A stretch of DNA of 9,757 nucleotides from positions 1 through 9,757 of the forward strand of contig JAPKDT010000069.1 in assembly GCA_028822475.1 (NCBI GenBank), written 5' to 3'. The stretch comes from SAR324 cluster bacterium (GTDB taxonomy: Bacteria; SAR324; NAC60-12). The translations under genes and the position numbers were made by a program. How positions within the stretch are numbered: position 1 is the first letter of the stretch; each line of letters starts with the position of its first letter. Under the pieces are notes generated by a model. That model saw nothing but the letters and a program-made list of their open reading frames with translations. It did not search any database and had not been told where the DNA came from. This document shows positions 7,464-9,757 of the stretch, one piece after another.

Positions 7464-7509
7464 CTGTAGAGTCTGGTTTTATTTACACCTAACTTTCCCG
7501 ACTTTACAG
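7464..7509. repeat. Ten-base inverted repeat directly after the DUF3426-like stop codon
   Basis: CTGTAGAGTC (7464-7473) starts right after the TAA and pairs with GACTTTACAG (7500-7509). All ten positions pair if one G-U is allowed, and GG/CC may extend the stem past a bulged T. The loop is about 21-26 bases and pyrimidine-rich. No T-run follows, so a standard terminator is unlikely. It could protect the 3' end of the upstream message or fold in the leader of the DUF482 gene, whose GTG is 44 bases downstream. Confidence 0.45.
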
Positions 7510-7552
7510 CTAAAATTCACATTCCGGTTTCACCCTCTCTATATCAAAAGTT

Positions 7553-8716
7553 GTGCAGCTCAGATCTGAAACTAACATAAAAGCAGTTTCACCCACGCAA
7601 TGGAATTCATTATCTGGAAGCGAGTTCCCTTTTTCGGAGCATGCTTTTTTGGCTGCTCTGGAAGAAAGTTCCTGTGTAGGTGAAGAATCCGGATGGCTGC
7701 CTTGTCATTTGACTTTGTGGGAAAAGCAAAAGCTGCAGGGGGCGATTTGTCTTTACGAAAAAAACAATGGATACGGAGAGTATATTTTTGACTGGGGCTG
7801 GGCGAAGGCTTATGAACAGCATGGTCTGAATTACTATCCCAAACTTGTTTCAGCAATTCCTTTCACGCCTGCAACAGGTTCTAAACTGCTTGTGCATCCT
7901 GGCGCAGATACGGAAAATGTCCGCAAGAAACTGCTGGAAGGAGCCTTAGCCAGTATGCGCGACAGACAGTGTACATCTCTCCATTTTTTATTCATCACAG
8001 CAGAAGAGTTGCCGGCTTTTACTGCAATGGGATTCCTCATCCGCCACAGTTTTCAGTTCCATTGGAAAAACAATAATTATCGTGATTTTGCTGATTTCTT
8101 ATCAACCTTAAAAGGTAAACGCCGGAAGGAAATTTTACGGGAACGACGTCAAATAGAGCAGCAAATGATCAACGTGGAAGTGCTTGAAGGCGAAGCGATA
8201 CTTCCAGAGCATATAAACAAGATGTTCCTTTTTTACCTCTCTACAACTGATAAAAAATGGGGGCAATCGTATTTATCAGCAGACTTTTTTCAGCGTCTTT
8301 ATGCTAAAATGCGCGAACGTATGGTGCTGATCTTGGCTTATGCAGAAGGAGAATGTGTAGCAGGAACAATCAATTTTAAAAAAGGAAATTGTTTGTATGG
8401 ACGCTACTGGGGCTGTAACCGAAACTATCGGAGTTTACATTTTGAGTTATGTTACTATCAACCGATAGAATATTCAATCCGTCATGGAATCAGCTTGTTT
8501 GAAGCAGGAGCTCAGGGAGAACACAAAATTCAGCGTGGATTCCTTCCAGAACTTACCTACAGTGCACATTGGTTGGAACATCCAGGATTCCGCAATTCAA
8601 TTGCTAAATTTCTGGAAGAAGAAAAACAGGCGATCAGTAGAGGTATTGAAGAGTTCAGACCTCATTCACCTTATCGTGAAACAGTGCCTTTTCCTGAGGA
8701 GGATGAACGTTCGTAG
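7553..8716 (+). CDS. COG3146/DUF482 N-acyltransferase-like protein (GNAT/FemAB-like)
   Basis: This family is annotated as predicted N-acyltransferases or peptidoglycan biosynthesis/recognition proteins of the GNAT/FemAB type; the substrate is not established. Family hallmarks are present along the whole length: PFSEHAFLAALEES (26-39), WLPCHLTLW (48-56), a block from YGEYIFDWGWAKAYEQ to PFTPATG (74-109), the FHWKNNNYRDF segment followed by KGKRRKEILRERR (169-199), YGRYWGC (282-288) and FEAGAQGEHKIQRGFLP (316-332). At 387 residues it is full length. The GTG at 7553 is chosen because the recognisable N-terminus begins soon after it and a stop lies in frame at 7511; the ribosome-binding site is poor. 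The protein has no signal peptide or membrane helix, so it should be cytoplasmic. Its last 46 bases overlap the tail of the convergent recombinase gene. The two preceding plus-strand genes are envelope proteins, consistent with a cell-wall or envelope context. Confidence 0.92.
   Translation: MQLRSETNIKAVSPTQWNSLSGSEFPFSEHAFLAALEESSCVGEESGWLPCHLTLWEKQKLQGAICLYEKNNGYGEYIFDWGWAKAYEQHGLNYYPKLVSAIPFTPATGSKLLVHPGADTENVRKKLLEGALASMRDRQCTSLHFLFITAEELPAFTAMGFLIRHSFQFHWKNNNYRDFADFLSTLKGKRRKEILRERRQIEQQMINVEVLEGEAILPEHINKMFLFYLSTTDKKWGQSYLSADFFQRLYAKMRERMVLILAYAEGECVAGTINFKKGNCLYGRYWGCNRNYRSLHFELCYYQPIEYSIRHGISLFEAGAQGEHKIQRGFLPELTYSAHWLEHPGFRNSIAKFLEEEKQAISRGIEEFRPHSPYRETVPFPEEDERS
8671..8716. other. 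Convergent 3' overlap of the DUF482 and recombinase genes
   Basis: The last 46 bases of both genes are shared on opposite strands. The part of the recombinase inside the overlap (about SSSSGKGTVSR and a few residues before it) has no recognisable domain. This suggests the recombinase lost its natural C-terminus and reads into DUF482 sequence until a stop is met. Confidence 0.7.
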
Positions 8717-9384
8717 AGCGGATTTTCACAAATGCATTTGATAGTTTCCGCATACCATCGCCCACCGCGTTTGGCAGGCAGACGTTGGCTGTTGAGAAAC
8801 TTGGCTATTTTGTGATAGCTGAAATTCTCCAGCTCGCGTTTTTCTCTGATGATCTCAGCAATGCTCAACTCTTTTGTTAAAGGAGTGAGACGTTTTTTTT
8901 GATATGTGTAGCCAAACGGCGCATGTCCCACACGCTCCCCAAGTTCCCGCTTGCGTACAATCATGTCACGGGTACGGTCAGGAATTAATTTTGCGTCCCA
9001 AAGTGCCATGATAGCGATCGCTTCCAAAACTTTTTTACCGCTTTTAGTTTTTGAATCCAGACCTTCTGCGAGAGAAATAAAGCGTATTTTGTGTTCTGCA
9101 AATAAATTAAGCAACTGTTGATGGAGACGGATTGTCCGTGTAAACCGGTCTAATCGTGCAACAACGAGTACACTGACTTTTCCCTGTTCAATTAATGAAA
9201 TCAGCTTTTTCAGGTTTGGTAATTCAAGACTGGCGCTACTGGATTCAGTGTCGCGGAAAATTTTGCGGACCTCCAGACCATGCTCTTCGGACCACGTTCG
9301 AATAACTCGGGCCTGTTCTCTGAGTCCTAAATCTTTCGGAGTTGGACGGTGACTGTTCAAACGGATATATCCGTAAATACTCAT
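8671..9384 (-). CDS. Serine-recombinase family protein, predicted inactive (nucleophile missing)
   Basis: Resolvase/invertase-type recombinases cut and rejoin DNA through a serine nucleophile. The catalytic-domain fold is clear: IYGYIRLNS (3-11), LVVARLDRFTR (73-83) and IPDRTRD (124-130), followed by GHAPFGY (153-159) and a truncated version of the 'Recombinase' domain of large serine recombinases, ending in KRGGRWYAETI and NPLYER (205-226). With the usual numbering (Arg8-x-Ser10), position 10 is Asn, with Ser at 11. The Arg of the 'RPxL' segment is Leu55, and the Glu-Arg of the long helix is Asp120-Ala121. Asp79, Arg80 and Arg83 are kept. At 237 residues it is longer than a resolvase but half the size of a large serine recombinase, with no zinc ribbon or coiled coil. 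The ATG overlaps the stop of a small upstream ORF as ATGA. Likely a decayed or repurposed DNA-binding protein; a rare active variant using Ser11 is possible. Confidence 0.85.
   Translation of the reverse strand: MSIYGYIRLNSHRPTPKDLGLREQARVIRTWSEEHGLEVRKIFRDTESSSASLELPNLKKLISLIEQGKVSVLVVARLDRFTRTIRLHQQLLNLFAEHKIRFISLAEGLDSKTKSGKKVLEAIAIMALWDAKLIPDRTRDMIVRKRELGERVGHAPFGYTYQKKRLTPLTKELSIAEIIREKRELENFSYHKIAKFLNSQRLPAKRGGRWYAETIKCICENPLYERSSSSGKGTVSR
9361..9374. repeat. 14-base perfect palindrome at the start of the recombinase gene
   Basis: ACGGATATATCCGT is its own reverse complement. It begins nine bases inside the recombinase gene and spells codons 4-8 (YGYIR), so codon use alone may explain it. 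It could also be a binding site for a dimer that controls the gene. No second copy was seen in the window. Confidence 0.4.
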
Positions 9385-9485
9385 TTTACTTTAATAAGAA
9401 AGTTCAGCTTTTTATTGATTAATTTAGAAATTTGCTCTGCAACTTGTTCAAAACGGCGTTGTGAGCGGATTGCTTTAAGGAGCAT
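9381..9485 (-). pseudogene. 34-codon ORF resembling the N-terminus of a GntR/FadR-family regulator
   Basis: An ATG at 9485 opens a 34-residue frame ending in a TGA that overlaps the recombinase ATG (ATGA). Its core RRFEQVAEQISKLI (10-23) closely resembles the first helix of GntR/FadR-family repressors, which typically begin with a basic residue, 'lyeqVaeqI..LI', then a short loop and 'GdxLPSExeLA'. Here the match ends at about residue 27 and the sequence continues KKLNFLIKVK before the stop, so the rest of the winged helix and the effector domain are absent. An in-frame TAA sits just before the ATG. The simplest reading is a remnant left when a GntR-type gene was broken at this junction. It might instead be a small leader peptide coupled to the recombinase, or a chance ORF. 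The resemblance is by eye only. Confidence 0.45.
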
Positions 9486-9544
9486 TTATTCTTTATCGTA
9501 GTTTATTTATGGTTGGGTTGGAAATATTAATTTATAGTGACAGT

Positions 9545-9561
9545 CTACAGAAAGGCTGTAG
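9545..9561. repeat. Perfect six-base hairpin CTACAG/CTGTAG
   Basis: CTACAG (9545-9550) pairs with CTGTAG (9556-9561) across a five-base AAAGG loop. No T-run follows on either strand, so a terminator is not supported. It lies upstream of the GntR-like remnant and a TATAAA on the minus strand at 9531-9536, so it could be an operator for that unit. Confidence 0.4.
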
Positions 9562-9586
9562 TTAAAACAGCTAAGCTTAGTTAAAA
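9561..9586. repeat. Ten-base palindrome flanked by GTTAAAA direct repeats
   Basis: CTAAGCTTAG (9571-9580) is a perfect palindrome, and GTTAAAA occurs at 9561-9567 and 9580-9586, 19 bases apart. The arrangement could be a protein-binding site, or a coincidence of AT-rich sequence. Confidence 0.35.
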
Positions 9587-9684
9587 TCCTCTATTTTCTC
9601 CGGCTAATGGTCAAGTGTTTTCGTGAAGTTTTGGTAAAATTGTTAATTGGACAGACGATTTAACCACTTGATTAAATACGGGAA

Positions 9685-9704
9685 TTGAGTTAGTCTTTAC
9701 TCAA
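9685..9704. repeat. Hairpin TTGAGT/ACTCAA upstream of a possible promoter
   Basis: TTGAGT (9685-9690) and ACTCAA (9699-9704) pair across an eight-base loop and are followed by CTTTTC. The T-run is too short for a good terminator. Its right arm overlaps a possible -35 element (TTTACT, 9696-9701), so an operator is an alternative. Confidence 0.35.
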
Positions 9705-9723
9705 CTTTTCTGTAACATATAAA
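9696..9723 (+). promoter_or_regulatory. Possible sigma-70-type promoter near the right edge
   Basis: TTTACT (9696-9701) and TATAAA (9718-9723) are separated by 16 bases and could be the -35 and -10 boxes of a plus-strand transcript starting near 9730. AT-rich DNA yields such pairs by chance. A perfect TTGACA also sits at 9752-9757, the last six bases of the window, and could be the -35 box of a different promoter. Confidence 0.25.
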
Positions 9724-9741
9724 ATTATGCTAGTTTAAGGT

Positions 9742-9757
9742 ATGAATCTGTTTGACA
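9742..9757 (+). CDS. Possible start of a plus-strand gene running off the window
   Basis: ATG at 9742 opens a frame beginning MNLFD that leaves the window after five codons. AAGG precedes it by only one base, which is too close for a normal ribosome-binding site. The possible promoter at 9696-9723 is placed correctly for it. Too little is visible to name a product, and the competing reading of the final TTGACA as a promoter element weakens the call. Confidence 0.2.

Larger units (their letters stand above)
9486..9741. other. AT-rich non-coding stretch with short inverted repeats
   Basis: No ORF longer than about 18 codons with a usable start was recognised here on the plus strand, and none was recognised on the minus strand. 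The stretch holds a CTACAG/CTGTAG hairpin, a ten-base palindrome flanked by direct repeats of GTTAAAA, and a TTGAGT/ACTCAA hairpin near a possible promoter. It is probably a regulatory or junction region between the recombinase remnant locus and a gene beyond the right edge. Confidence 0.55.

Noticed and set aside
7572..8741. Alternative frames within the DUF482 gene on either strand
   Set aside because: The DUF482 frame carries family motifs from end to end; the others have none.
9545..9568. Intrinsic terminator at the CTACAG/CTGTAG hairpin
   Set aside because: The stem is only six bases and is not followed by a T-run on either strand.
9509..9663. Two 18-codon plus-strand ORFs at 9509 and 9607
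   Set aside because: Very short, no ribosome-binding site, no recognisable sequence; expected by chance.
1..9757. CRISPR array, tRNA, rRNA or complete insertion sequence
   Set aside because: No regularly spaced repeats, cloverleaf-like sequence, rRNA-like stretch or transposase with terminal repeats was seen.

Overview
The window looks like chromosome of a Gram-negative bacterium of low-to-moderate GC content. It encodes an outer-membrane beta-barrel protein of the Omp85 superfamily, a DUF3426-like membrane protein of the kind common in delta-type proteobacteria (Desulfobacterota and, more loosely, SAR324-like groups), and a COG3146/DUF482 acyltransferase-like protein. The taxonomic guess is weak and rests on family distribution alone. 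Shine-Dalgarno sequences are poor throughout, and ATG, GTG and TTG starts all seem to be used.

Left block, minus strand (about 3283 down to 1): a HIT-family hydrolase, a Ppx/GppA-family phosphatase, the ribosome-assembly GTPase Era, and the start of a membrane-anchored, very acidic protein that runs off the left edge. The phosphatase and era share an ATGA stop/start overlap and the gaps are short, so this reads as one housekeeping operon linking nucleotide and polyphosphate hydrolysis with ribosome biogenesis.

Middle block, plus strand (about 3254 to 8716): a roughly 1000-residue envelope protein, a 340-residue single-pass membrane protein with a DUF3426-like outer domain, and a DUF482 acyltransferase-like protein. 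The large protein is the most striking item. It joins an M1 (gluzincin) aminopeptidase-like module to a C-terminal Omp85 barrel carrying the LRGY loop motif. The M1 framework is clear, including the exact 18-residue spacing between zinc-ligand positions, but all three zinc ligands and the catalytic glutamate are replaced. It is therefore a predicted pseudo-peptidase displayed on, or plugged into, an outer-membrane barrel. Its start lies head to head with the HIT gene, with almost no room between them.

Right block (about 8671 to 9757): a minus-strand serine-recombinase relative whose tail overlaps the end of the DUF482 gene by 46 bases. It lacks the nucleophilic serine and two conserved active-site arginines. 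Directly upstream, in an ATGA overlap with it, is a 34-codon ORF that resembles the first part of a GntR/FadR-family regulator and then stops, probably a broken gene. The last 270 bases are AT-rich, hold several short perfect inverted repeats, and may contain the promoter of a plus-strand gene beyond the window. No tRNA, rRNA, CRISPR array or complete insertion sequence was seen.
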